From positions 15,937,039 to 16,001,038 of the forward strand of contig JAAONU010000014.1 in the NCBI GenBank assembly GCA_012932295.1: a stretch of DNA of 64,000 bases, given 5' to 3'. This stretch comes from Cyclina sinensis (taxonomy: Eukaryota; Mollusca; Bivalvia; Venerida; Veneridae). Below the pieces are notes generated by a model. It saw only the letters and a list, made by a program, of their open reading frames with translations, was not told the DNA's origin and made no database searches. Position numbers and translations under genes: made by a program. The first letter of the stretch is position 1. Each line of letters begins with the position of its first letter. Below are positions 11,291-23,831 of the stretch, one piece after another.

Positions 11291-11719
11291 AGAGGCTGTA
11301 CTCCAGATTTGACATAAAAAAAAATTCATAAATTATATATTTAGATGCCGAGAGATTATAACAACATAATATTTTACTTCAAAACTGATTATAAAAGTCA
11401 AAATAGAATAAAAAAATATTTTCGCTCCAGCCTGATTTGAACTCTGGACCCTCATGTTAACAAAACATTTCCAACGCTTTTACTGTCACACCACCATCGC
11501 CACATGTGATATTACAGATATTTACTTTAAATCTTATACGATATAGTTATACCGTCGCGTTACGGTATAGCACTTTGAAAGGGAAAAAATCAATTTATAA
11601 TGTAATTATTTCACTTATTTTTTGTCAGTAAGTTATTTTTTAAGCATAAGTCATAAATATTACAAGAAATTTCTAATACAAGAAAACTTTCTTTTTTTGT
11701 CATCTGGAGCACAGCCCCT
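11291..11719 (+). mobile_element. TTAA-flanked MITE, copy 1
   Basis: This 429 bp element has 18 bp imperfect terminal inverted repeats (AGAGGCTGTACTCCAGAT against AGGGGCTGTGCTCCAGAT) and is flanked by TTAA at 11287-11290 and 11720-11723. TTAA duplications suggest piggyBac-superfamily mobilisation. It encodes no protein. It ends 64 bp from the ATG of gene E, so it lies in that gene's promoter or 5' UTR. The middle (about 11437-11505) resembles a tRNA on the minus strand. Confidence 0.85.
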
Positions 11720-11845
11720 TTAAAGAACGAAGCCAACTAACTGAAAAACCGTACAGTATGATATTTACGTCAAATATATACTGATAACATATGAATGTAC
11801 GGAAGTAGCAAATTGCCATCAAAATACCCTTTCAAAATAACTTTA

Positions 11846-12380
11846 GAATCGTATATTAGCTGCCTATTAATTTGTCGTTTATTTGGTATTTGTAAAATAT
11901 CAATGTTTAAAATTTTGTTGGTGTACTTGAAAAACACGTTTTTTTGACACCACTAAACGTCGACCTACAAAATCTCTTGAATCGGAAATTCGTATAAATA
12001 GTATAACAAACCTCCTCCGGTGAATCGTATATTAGCTGCCTATTGATTTGTCGTTTATTTGGTATTTGTAAAATATCAATGTTTAAAATTTTGTTGGTGT
12101 TCTTGAAAAAACACGTTTTTTTTGACACCACTAAACGTCGACCTACAAAATCTCTTGAATCGGAAATTCGTATAAATAGTGTAACAAACCTCCTAGTCCG
12201 GTGAATCGTATATTAGCTGCCTATTAATTTGTCGTTTATTTGGTATTTGTAAAATATCAATGTTTAAAATTGTGTTGGTGTACTTGAAAAAAACACGTTT
12301 TTTGACACCACTAAACGTCGACCTACAAAATCTCTTGAATCGGAAATTCGTATAAATAGTGTAACAAACCTCCTCCGGTG
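11846..12380 (+). repeat. Three near-identical ~178 bp tandem copies
   Basis: Units start GAATCGTATATTAGCTGCC at about 11846, 12022 and 12203 and end in CCTCCTCCGGTG. Differences are few, mostly in homopolymer length and a 3 bp AGT in one junction, so the amplification is recent. It lies between the two inverted MITEs. Confidence 0.9.
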
Positions 12381-13589
12381 CAACAATCTATCACTTTTTG
12401 CTTGTCCATGTGGGGACCTTCTCTGTATTACAAAGATACAAACATACACAGAACTATCTTCTTCATTTAAAAGAAAGAAAAAAAAGAATTACAAACACAC
12501 ACAGCTAGACTAATTAAGTTGCTAGGACAATGGGATGTCAGGAACTTGCATTTCACAGATATCCTGTTTTTTAATGTGATTTAGAAAATATACCGATCTT
12601 ACATTCTTAAATGATTACGTACAACCGTGCAGCATCTTTGAATGCTTTAAACTGAATATTTCGTAACTTAAAGACAGCATAAATTTACGACATTCATATT
12701 ACTTCATGTATGTGTGTGTAAAAACAAACATAGATTACAGGATGAAACAGCAACGAAACAAAAAAATTACTTGTTATACATAAAAAATGTAAGTCCAAAG
12801 CAAATTTTAAGCACATCAATCAGATAAGAGCATGACACTTTATAAATGTATTTCACTTTCTAAATTGCTAAAAGCTATTTAAATTCATGTGAGTTTTAAA
12901 ACTTCCTCAAAAATCGGATTGTGATTTTATTGTATTTATTTTATGCCTAACAGATGATTATCATTACCTTTAAAATCACCTATAACACCATTATGGCATT
13001 AATGTTTAAGAGGGCAAATTAGCCACTTGCACTAACTTGTGCATAATTGTACCAGATCAAAGTTGTTGCAGGGCTAAACAAATAGATGTTTTTATTTCGT
13101 ACTGAGAGGAGACAAATAGTTTGCAGAGAAATACAAATGTGTTCGTATAATTATCATATATTTCATCATTCCAACTACAGTTGGGTGTAAGAATCTCGAA
13201 CGAATGAAATATGTCGGGAAAAAAAATAGTTCTGAGTTTTGATAATTGAAATAAATGAATCAATTACACGTTTGTTTGTTTGTTTGTTGTTTTTTTTTTT
13301 TGCAATGTTTTCATGCCTTTAATTGCTATAAGCTCTGACAAGTCTTTATCGACCTTTTACGTTTCAAACATTTTAGTTTTAACAATTTTGTAAATAAATT
13401 TTATTGTTATTGCCTCAAGCACTAATAATTTATTTATTATACATAAAATAGATAGGTTTCCAAATTTCATTTCTTGATATATAAGGCCTTCGGGACTTTA
13501 CAAAAGGTATCTGGCTTCATCATGATGGATTTACCATATTTTGAGTTTACCCTGATTGTTATCAGTACTTTTTTGTGAATACTTGTTAA
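12381..13589. other. Noncoding, between tandem array and MITE copy 2
   Basis: A GTTTGTTTGTTTG run with adjoining T tract lies at 13269-13301. No exon is supported. Confidence 0.5.
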
Positions 13590-14017
13590 AGGGGCTGTGC
13601 TCCAGATGACAAAAAAGAAAGTTTTCTTGTATTATAAATTTCTTGTAATATTTATGACTAATGCTTAAAAAATAACTTACTGACAAAAAATAAGTCAAAT
13701 AATTACATTATAAATTGATTTTTTTCCCTTTCAAAGTGCTATACTGTAACGCGACGGTATAACTAAATCGTATAAGATTTAAAGTAAATAATTGTAATAT
13801 CACTTGCGGCAATGGTGGTGACAGTAAAAGCGTTGGAAATATTTTGTTAACATGAGGGTCCAGAGTTCAAATCAGGCTGGAGCGAAAATATTTGTTTTAT
13901 TCTATTTTGACTTTTATAATCAGTTTTGAAGTAAAATATTATGTTGTTATAATCTCACGGCACCTAAATATATAATTTATGGATTTTTTTTTATGTCAAA
14001 TCTGGAGTACAGCCTCT
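13590..14017 (-). mobile_element. TTAA-flanked MITE, copy 2 (inverted)
   Basis: This is the same family as copy 1, in opposite orientation, 428 bp, with its own TTAA at 13586-13589 and 14018-14021. Most bases match copy 1 along the full length. Because each copy has its own target duplication they are two separate insertions rather than the ends of one composite transposon. Confidence 0.85.
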
Positions 14018-14021
14018 TTAA

Positions 14022-17000
14022 AGAAAGATATATTATATTAAAACAAAAGTTGAATGCGTGCATTTTTTTTCGGGGGGGGGGGGGAGGGTGCCCCTTAGGG
14101 CATCACACAGTATAGTGGCGAGTTTTCAAAATGCGACAGAGCGTCTTTTGAAAATGAATATGCAGTAGAGCGTTTGGAGCCGGAGATTTTCTGACATCCC
14201 TATTCTCTGACCCTGCAATCCTAATTGCGGACCCATTTGCGGTCCTAATTTTAATGTGTAATCATTTGATTTCTCTAAATGTTCTTTAGGGATGGTCAAA
14301 AAGATAAAGGAAGCTGTATTCAATATATTGAATCTGATTGCGAATGACAACTTTATGTTTATGTTTTTAGGTAAATGGTATGTTTAGATTTTACAAAGAA
14401 ATTGATTGTAACATATAATGTTGCATAGTTTTAAAAACGACAGCAGTAAAATTGAAATTTATTTGCTGCAAGTAAAAAAACTGACTTACAATTCAGCCTT
14501 TTGCATTTTTGCAACTGTGTTCTTTTTTTCCGTAGAAACATGTTTTCACACTTGTTAAATCATTTTAAACAAACATTAGATTTGATATATTAAAATTGAA
14601 GCCTCATTTAAAAACATGTTTAGAACTTCAACAATTTGAATAATTGCCCAGATTTCAGAAAATGCATAATAATGAAAGTAGGTGATTGTGAGCGTTACCC
14701 CTGGAGGATGCCGGTTAAATAGACAACATGTTGAAGTGTGACAACAAAATATAATGCACACTAGAAATGTTAGCCTTGTAAAATTTAAATTTGTTTTGTT
14801 GTTCCCTTTTTAGTATTTTCCCTTTGTAACTCTATTTACGATACTTTAATTATTTCTAAAATAGATGATTGCAGTTGAGTTCTCAACGATTATATTTCTA
14901 TAGTGTATTGATTAAATCCTGTGCTTTGAAATAAAATTATTGCTTTACACTCTGACAGCATTTACTTACAACAACCATCAATATCGCAAGACATATTGCA
15001 TCAAAATGTGATCACATGTAAAATGCAATTATTTGGCATAAACCAATGGATACTTTTTTAAGCAGTCAACTTGTTTTAAACGGTCCAGGCGCGTAGCCGG
15101 GCATACTCCTGTACTCAAGAGAGTACATTGATTTTGAAAAGTGAAATGGCCGAAAAATGATGTTACAGGCCGTGTTTTTGGAATTTACCCGTAGCTGCGC
15201 TCCTGAATTCGAACATTTCAGATGATTTATGACAAAAAAGGAACTATGTTTCTGATACCATCGCTTCATTTGTTGTTGCTTAGTTTTGATAGTAAGAATA
15301 CGTCTTCTTCAAAACGGATACATCGTGAAAAAATTTATTAAGAATTAAAAGGTATGACTTATCTTAACTTTCTTGTTATACGGCCTGTTAATGAAATGTT
15401 TTAATTGTGCCTATTTCCAAGAGTGATTCTTTAGGAATCAAGGACAGACGGGTCGGCACTTTTAATTTCATTGCTACCTCTGTGTTTTACGAAAATGTCT
15501 TCATACAAAAATGTTCAGTGACATGATAAAAAAGAGTTCCGGTATCTGTTTTTCCCGGTGGTTACTTTGTAACAAACACATTACAAACTCTGAAGAAATC
15601 ACAGGACATCTTAGACACTACAAGTAAAAAGGTCTGATTAAAAAATTCTGACATACAGCATAATGTGTCGACAGTAAATACCATTGAAATGTCCTTCCTA
15701 CTTGTTTAACTTATCACTTAAATCTTCCGTAATATCTGAGCACCCGACAATAGAAATAGCTATATATATATCTTAAGAAATTGAGAAAGCTTCTAAAGAA
15801 ACTTGAAAAAAGAACGCTGTAAACAATCCTGTACTATTGTATGGTCCTCGTTTTGACGCAAAAACAAATGAAAAAGCTGTTATTTACTCGATTCGTTCAT
15901 TTTCGTTTCGCTACAGCTTGTGTTTCATAAAGGAAAAGTATAATGAAACACGAACGGGAGGAATTGTTTACGTCATTTAGTCTTTTATTTCGTAAAACAG
16001 GAAACTCTTTAATTTTCATTAGACCGTCTGCAAAGTATTGTCGTTTTAAATAACACTTATGTAAAAGCGATAATTGTATTTTTTTCTTTATTTCATTTGA
16101 TATAAATCTTACAATTTCAACATATTAAAATATCTAAATATCAGTAGAAATCAGAAGCTAACTTTTCATTAAAATAGCTCTTAGAAGTGAAAAGGTGTTT
16201 TTTCTCATATTTTTTATTATTATTCGTTATTTCTGTAATGTGCTTTCAGCATTCTTTTTTGGGGGGCTGTAGGCCGAATGATTTCACCTTGACTTCCGGT
16301 TTACTGTAAAGTGAAAATAAAATCGTGCACAAATTTCATTGTTGGAGAACAACACATCGACACTTCATTGGTCACTTGCCAAGAAAAGGTCAGGGCACTG
16401 GGAGAGAAGCACTATGGCGACCTGACTCTGAAACTAAATGAAATCTAAAAAGTTTATAAGCATTAATCTATTTCTTTACAAATTGCAGGTTTGATATTCG
16501 TAAAAAAAGGGAAGCGATGGTAAATTATCGGAGAAAAATGTCGTTAAGGTTAGATCAAACATGTTTTTCCCCGATCGGTCATGTTAATATGCTTTCTTTG
16601 TGCGCGCATCCTTCCAACCAAACTATATTTCAAAGCCAGTAACTGAACTGGTGTTGCAGTACTTGTAGCCAAAATATCAGTGTAGCCTTTCCCAGTTTCA
16701 TGCGTGTTTGTACCACGGCCACGTACTTTATAAAAAGATACTTCTAGTTACATGTCAGCCATCTTGGTCAATTTTAACACCAGAACAACTTAAATACAAA
16801 ACAGTTGTATAACACAGAAGTGTTTTGTTGTTGTTGTTGTTGTCCTTTAAGCTAATGTAATATCTGATTACCCTTTCTGGTATTATGGTAACACTGGGGC
16901 GCAATTTTAATAGTTGAGCTTATCTTCCTGAAGAAAAAATGTCTTAAATTATATTATTTTAGCCACTGTTTCGTGAAACGGAAGAGTCCTATCCTAAATT

Positions 17001-17695
17001 ATCCTTCTTAAATAGATTGTTTTAATATTAAAATAATCACATATCCAACACATGTTCGTCATGCTTTTACTATGCTTTAGTATTACTTGGGTCTATGACC
17101 TTCTGGTTTAAACCGAAATAAATATTATCAAAATATTAAATATTATCATGTTCAGAACAGTCAATGATCAAGATCTTTGATTTTTGAAAGATTTCAAACT
17201 GTGATGTTTTAAGATTAAATGTCACCACCAGTCTATCGTATTTTTCATATGCTGTTAATGCGTGTTCCATCTAAATATAACTAGCAAAAATGTACAGCAC
17301 TTTTTAAAATGTGAGCAAAAAGAATATTGACTACTTTTGACAAAATTATAATAAACTTAAAATCGATAATACTTGGCAAATCTATACACCGATCTACTGT
17401 ACTACCTAACCCACTGGCATCTCCGTTGTTCTTATTACCAAAATGTTTGTTTCTATTACGAGCATTGCTTTTTGAAGCAATAAATCTGAAATGTGATTTT
17501 CTGTACCTTTATATTAGTCTTCTAAAGCACGAAAAGTGAATAGCCACCCTTTTGCTCAAATGTGGCAAAATGATAACTGTAATAAAGTTTTACTTATAAA
17601 AATATAGCCAAAACATGTTACGAATGTTAATGCTTGTTGAATAATGAAGGTACTTGTATTCTTTTGTAGAATTTAGTCAGATACCGATGAACTAG
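14022..17695. other. Noncoding
   Basis: A 14-base G run starts near 14071. A GTTGTTGTTGTTGTT run lies near 16830. A less AT-rich patch at 16260-16440 has no open frame worth calling. No gene is supported. Confidence 0.5.
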
Positions 17696-18612
17696 TCTGT
17701 GTGAAGTTAGCAGAATAGTAGAATAGCAGAACAACTCCAACAGAATAGCAGAATGGCAGAACAATACAGTCGGACGGACGAACGAAAAGACTGACAGACA
17801 GACGGAGGGCAAACTTTTGTAGATATCTATAAAACTCAATTAGACTTTGACTTTTTGAAAGTTTTTCTGCTATTCTGCCATTCTGTTATTCTGCTGGAGT
17901 TGTTCTGCTATTCTGCCATTCTGCTATTTTGCTGGAGTTGTTCTGCTTTTCTGCCATTCTGTTATTCTCCTGGAGTTGGTCTGCTTTTCTGCCATTCTGT
18001 TATTCTGCTGGAGTTGTTCTGCTATTCTGATGTTCTGCTATTCTGCTGGAGTTGTTCTGATGATCTGCTGAAGATTTTCTCGAAGAATTTTAAAAGTTCC
18101 TATGTTGGTTGATAGACTAATTTCACGAACCAGAGTAAAAGAAGAAGACCAAGTCAAACGCATTATTTCCATATTGCCATCCTTTTACGAACTTATTTTC
18201 AGTAACCTACTCGTATACGTTTTGAGTGATTGAACGTTTGTTCAAGTCGTATTTTTACTGTTTCTATTACCATAGCAACCAGAAATTTCATACGCGGATA
18301 AAACGAAGTTACTTTACATAATTTCAATGTTGCCATGTATTCATATCAATTTTCATCAACTTAACTTATACGTATTTTATGTTATTGTGGGATCCAGATT
18401 TCCATACAGTCGGACGAACGAGCGGAAAGACGGACAGACAGACGGAGGACAAAGTTTGGTAGATATCTATAAAACTCAATTAAACTTTGGAAAGTTGTTC
18501 TGCTATTCTGCCATTCTGCTATTCTGCTGGTATTGTTCTGTTATTTTGTTATTCTGCTGGAATTGTTCTGCTATTCTGCCTTTCTGCTATTCTGCTCACT
18601 TCACACAGACGA
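17696..18612. repeat. TTCTGCTAT minisatellite in both orientations with duplicated flank
   Basis: Variants of TTCTGCTATTCTGCCATTCTG run on the plus strand at 17868-18080 and 18494-18600, and reverse-complemented at 17710-17765. A ~90 bp segment with GACAGACAGACGGAGG and TAGATATCTATAAAACTC (17767-17855 and 18405-18490) precedes both plus-strand blocks. The period is a mix of 9-10 bp units and a ~36 bp higher-order unit with CTGGAGTTGTTCTG. Confidence 0.85.
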
Positions 18613-18619
18613 TGAATTA

Positions 18620-20540
18620 ACATAAACTACAACCTTTTGACAGCAGTGCACAAATTCACCAGTCTATTGTTCAACATTAAGCTAGTGTTTATTATATATT
18701 TTACAAATAAAACAAAAAGTACAGAATGCATAAACAATAATGAATGTAAATGACACGTCTGTAACGAGGAATGGAATTTCGATTTTGATTCACTAACTGG
18801 AGAGGAAATATAACAGGTGGCATAAACACAAATCCTGCACTGAAGTTATTAGTCAGTGTAGAAATTGTTTTGGTACGAATACTACCTCAGTATTTTACCT
18901 TATTATAGCAGAATTTACTTAATTTGTAAAACATATCATTGCCAATATGTTTAATGTGTTTTTTTTTACTTTAATTGATTTATATACATTCACAAAGATG
19001 TGTAACATGTTTGAATAAGACAGGTGGCAGACTAAGTGAAGCATGCAAAGGACTGTGTAAACCAAGTTTTACATAGACTTAAATACAATGACCAAGACAT
19101 GCAACGTTTTCTTATGTATAAAGTCGATGTTATAGACATGTGTGAATAAACAATCAGCGGAGTTGTCACATTAGATCCAGAATGATTCATTAATATGTCT
19201 GCCTTAATGCTAGCAAAACCTGAACTAAGTCTCCATTTTTAGTTCATGTCGCATTGATTTAATTACTTATTAAGTGTATATATCGTGATATGAAATATAT
19301 ATTCAGATATTGTAATCATTCACATTAGGTAAATGGTAAATATAATTATACAGTGTACATTTACTTCTTAAGATAATTCTAAAAGAACAAGCTCAATTCT
19401 TAACTATAGCATAACGTAAATACAAACTGACATGAATTAATAAACGGTTCCTTTACATGAAGTTCCAAATGCAAATGTTGCATCCTGCAGAAAGTCTGAT
19501 AGGACCATTTATTTAAATGTATAAATAGCTGAAAAGGGCCAGGTTGTGAAAAATATATCCAATAAGATCAATTTAAGTCGTATTTCGTAAAGAAATCGAT
19601 CTCTGTGTATAATAAGAAATGTCTAAAAAATTTGATTTGCATTTTTCAATTTCTATGTTTTATCATAACATATAGAAACATGACGTGAGACAGCCCTTTA
19701 CTTGAAACATGGTTGTGGCTAGAACTTATTGGAAAAAGCTGAAATGTTAAGACAACACTATCTGCTGGTACTAAATATAGGGACAATGACGTTTGCTGGC
19801 TAAAATTACTAAGATATTGATAATTGCTGGCACTAAGTTATTTATGTTCTGCACGTGACTTTCGATGTGCTATTGACCAAAGTCATGTGTCAACTCTGCC
19901 ACTTATTAATTCCAAAATGTTAACTGGTATAATGTTATACTTCAAATGCATTTCATTGTGATATATATCAACTATAATTTAAAAAACAGCTTTTATGTAC
20001 CGACTTGTGTTTATTTCAATGTTTAGCTGATTTGCACAAAGCCAAATGTGTTTATTCCTCATATATTGTTTATTGTAAAGTTTTTGAGTCATTTCTTTTC
20101 TCTGTATTTATTGTTTCTGTTTATAAGAAAGTTAAGAGGTCGAGGTTCAAGTAAACATCCCTTTTCCTCCTTATATTTAAATAAATGTATTTATATATAA
20201 GAAAAGTAATGTATCTAATATATGCATATTTGTATATGTTCTACACGTTCATTACAATAACAGTGAGCACCACTGTACAACACGATAATTTCAAGCACCT
20301 GAAATAAGCTTTTTTATGCAATTTTCCCGAATTTATTTACTGCAAATATATATATTTGACACTTACTCAATAAGCGTAAAAATGTTTCTGGTAATTTTTC
20401 GGAGTAAGAAATATATATTACATACAAGTTGCATTGCGATATATGATATCAAAGTTATGTTGTGAGAGAGAGAGAGAGAAAAAAAGTTTCAAGATGCCTA
20501 GCTATAAGTGAAAAAATGTATCGAAAGTGCTATGCAGCAA
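18620..20540. other. Noncoding, 3' of copy A
   Basis: AT-rich with a short GA run near 20466. Nothing else is recognised. Confidence 0.5.
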
Positions 20541-23500
20541 TTATGAAAATAAATTCTTGCTGTAATCAAAAAGTTCAAAGTCATATTCGTACACATTAGC
20601 AATAGCATCAAGCAATTTTTTAGGAATTTTTCTATATTCTTCAAGCATCATAGTGCGTTTTTGTGATTTTATATCTATTCCTCTCTTCTTCTGATTCTCT
20701 AATGTCAGAAAAACAGTTTTAATAAAAGTCTCCGATGGAGTGTTTAAAAAGTCAGAGTTCATTAGATCCGTCTCTGGGAACTCTGTATTACGATCAATAT
20801 ACCCATTATACTTAAATGCTTGCCATAATCGTTTCGCTACAAGCAGTCTGCTGAAACACTCCACTCTTATCTTGTATTCTAAATCAAAGTTGTATTTGGT
20901 AATTGTTGAAACTTCTTCTTTAACCACATCTAGTTTTGTTGTGTTCTCTTTTAGATGTTCAAGGTTGTATTTGGCTAAAATGTAATCAACATCGTCACCA
21001 AAAGTTTCCTGTTTTCCAATAACATCAAACCGTACATGACACGGATTACACAACCTGTGTATTTTTTCCCAGTGTTCATTTAACTTGTGTTTATGTGTCT
21101 TGTTTATATATGCAAGAAATTCATGAAAAGTCACGTTGTTTGCACAGCTTCTTTCATAATAAGTCGCCTTTCGTCGCATACTGTTAATAACTAATTTCGC
21201 TTTACTTCTCCAGAAGTCCGGTAAAAAAAACTTGTCGATGTATGCTGACCATATTCTTGAATATGGGTCCCGTGCAAACATAAAAGACTTTCCTGTGGAC
21301 ATACGCTTTCGTGTTCTACGTTTGCGTGCATTTGATTGCAGAATACTTGTCAAGCCTGCATAATGTACAAATGTTCTGTCAATATCAGACTGGTCGTTGA
21401 ATACTATTATTTTGGGGAAAGTCATTGCCTAGAAAACGTAATAATCGTTTCCAGAAAGTAGAGCCAGCCTTATGAATGATGCAATAGTATATTCTATTTG
21501 GTTTATGTATCCAAACTGTTCCTTTCATACGTAGATTCTGCCAATATTGACTTTGCATATAGCTTCTGCATTTCTTACTTATATTTGACAATCTCTCTTT
21601 CATTTTGTATTCTTGTACGAAAAATTCTTTCGCTTTTGTGCAATTGAGTAAGACTCCCATTTCGTAGACATGTCGTTGATGTTTTAAATTCTGAAGTATT
21701 ATATAGTGTGGAAGTTGTCAAACCTTCCAGAGAATCTGTCTTCGTCTGTTTGTGATCGCTCGTTTTATCGTCTAACATCTTGAGCGTACCCTGAAATAAT
21801 ACAATGACACTTTTTTATCATAGCAACCTTGGTAGGTTTGTTTAATGTTTACTTCCGCTACACTTGTTATGTTTAGTTTAGACTCATTTATTTTACATTG
21901 ATTGCGATACAAGTTCTTACAACTAAGATTCATCACGATCGATGACTGCTTCCTGGGTTCCATACCAGTATTCGCGCAGCGTGGAGGAATGTACAGATCG
22001 TGAGAGAATCTCGCTTCTGACGGGACTCGAACCCGCGACCTTCGGAGCCGGAGACCTGCACTTGTTATGTATAATAATAGTGCACGCAATATAGCTCAAA
22101 CTGACGATGTTACCAATAATCTCTTATTTAGTGACAATTATTTACTGAGACTGAAGTCGGCGACAGTCGATTATCATTTACAATGCCGGCGACATAAGTA
22201 CCCCATTTATCAAGATTTACCGAGCTGAAGCAGTTGTACTTGTGACTAGTTCATTTTGACTGCATATCTATTTAGTTCTGGTTGCATTTGTAGTCCAGCA
22301 AAATAGTATTTAAGCAATTTGTGCAGTAAAGTACAGTTCAGAAACGCGTTCTTACTCTGTAAGTGTTTACTTGCCCTACAAGGCGTCACATTGTATTGTT
22401 TTCTTCATTTTTAAGTTTATCTTAGATTGAAATAAATTTATATCATTTCAAAATACTTAAAAGTTTTTTTTTTTTTTTTTGTTTTTCGCTGAAACAAAGC
22501 GACTACCTTGGCAAATCAATCTGTTGGATGTCTAAAATCAAATGATAAACCGATTATATATATCTGACATCTAATAATTTATTTAATCGTTATATCTTTT
22601 ACCAGTGTCGATTTAAAATAATTAGAAAACTTAAGTTTTTATATTACGTGGTATTAAAACAATCAACTTACCTGTAATGGTTCATGTGCGACGATTCCTT
22701 CGTGCGGTTTTGTATCTGCAAATCAATATCACAAATATTTATCTAGTTTTGAAGGAAATGGGATGCGCTAAATCAAAGTGCATTTTCAAATTTAGTTTTA
22801 TTTTTTTAGACTGATATTCGTCGATGTGATAAAATGCGTCTTTCACGAAGCTCCATCAAAATATCTGTAAAAAGCACTGAGGCCTAAAATCTTCACCAAT
22901 TTAAAAATGCGTTGCCTTTATAAAGATTTTAGGTGGACATAACCGGTGAGTAAAAGGAAAGACGACGAACAAGGTTGACGATGTTGTTGATGGTGCTAGT
23001 GGCGATGATGTTGATGATGATGATTCAAATCTATAACTGATAGAATTATTATAACACTTTGAATCGCTCAATTTTTTACTCATGGCATCGTTTATTATTA
23101 CGCTGTACCTGTTTATGAATGCCATATACATTTAACTATCATTTTAAGAGACCTCCTCGGTTCTGTGAATGACCGTGTACAAGAAATTTCCAAACATCTG
23201 ATTAACAACAGAAAAGTAATAAGTTTCGTCCATGATAATTACATTGCTATATATATTGTTAAAAATTTGCGAGTAAGCATAGCGAGATATTTTTCATTTG
23301 CATTTCTTCAAACAGATTCTTAACAAAACTAATATTCCGAAACATGTTGGCGCCTTTTCTTATATAAAAAGAAGACATATTGTATGATGGCAGTGATGTC
23401 ATAAGATTGTTATGTTATATCGTCACTCGTTTAAAGCGTTTACAAAGCTTTATGAAGAAGCGATAAGAAATAATACATTTGCATGATTACTTGTTGCGTC

Positions 23501-23831
23501 ACTAAAATGAGAAAACAGTATAAAAACGTAAAATATTTCACAATTTTGTTTTGATCTTGACATTGCAGTGGTTTTTACAGGTGTAAATGAATAAAAAATA
23601 TATAATTCAAATTCAAGTAAGTAGTTAAAAACAGTGTTGCTTAACATGTAAAAGATCATAGAATGATGTCCTGTCCTTAATTTTGTTTGTAAGAATGACT
23701 TAAAACTATATATTTTTTTGGAAAAGCAACAACAATTAAAGAAACAGTTAGTACCTACCTATACGCTCTTGCGATATCAATAAACCAACAACTACTAGCA
23801 TCGTTCCACCAATGAGTAGAGTTAGTTCCAT
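20541..23831 (-). pseudogene. Carbohydrate sulfotransferase copy A, frameshifted
   Basis: Exons are 23831-23759 (anchor, LLIGGTMLVVVGLLISQERI), 22715-22672 (linker TKPHEGIVAHEPLQ) and 21790-20541 (catalytic). All splice sites are intact and the phases match copy D. The catalytic exon needs two frame changes. One is near 21615, in a stretch containing a short T run, between the stem and the NISKKC block. The other is near 21386, just after IQRP, where four bases separate CCA from GAT ATT instead of three. PAPS motifs survive in separate frames: IHKAGSTFW and FARDPYSRIWSAYIDKF. The ancestral start seen in copy C (MKYLKNGT) is out of frame here, leaving a later ATG at 23831. Three independent lesions favour a pseudogene, but each is a single-base event, so assembly error in one or more is possible. 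Confidence 0.8.
21873..22058 (-). mobile_element. 5'-truncated tRNA-derived SINE with 12 bp target duplication
   Basis: This 186 bp insertion is bounded by the direct repeat CACTTGTTATGT at 21861-21872 and 22059-22070. On the minus strand it starts inside a tRNA-like head with a clear B box (GGGTTCGAGTCC, 22023-22034) and lacks the A box, so it is truncated. The body continues through ATTCCTCCACGCTGCGCG to an AT-rich 3' end (AAATAAATGAGTCTAAACTAA minus its last base). The matching place in copy C (about 38370-38400) has no insertion. It lies in the intron between exons 2 and 3 of copy A. Confidence 0.8.

Noticed and set aside
11430..11510. A functional tRNA gene inside MITE copy 1
   Set aside because: The acceptor-stem halves do not pair, and the same sequence recurs in MITE copy 2, so it is part of the element.
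11907..12449. Two similar minus-strand open frames as a small duplicated gene
   Set aside because: They are translations of the 178 bp tandem repeat and its edge.
11291..14017. One composite transposon bounded by the two inverted MITEs
   Set aside because: Each copy has its own TTAA on both sides, which indicates separate insertions.
16260..16440. GC-richer patch as a promoter or first exon
   Set aside because: The only ATG (in CTATGGCGACC) is followed at once by a stop, and no donor or conserved exon follows.
17855..18112. Open frame with repeated CYSAILLFCWSC phrases as a cysteine-rich protein
   Set aside because: It is the translation of the TTCTGCTAT minisatellite.
22010..22075. A functional tRNA gene on the minus strand
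   Set aside because: The B box is good, but there is no A box or pairing acceptor stem, and the segment ends at a target-site duplication, so it is a truncated SINE head.
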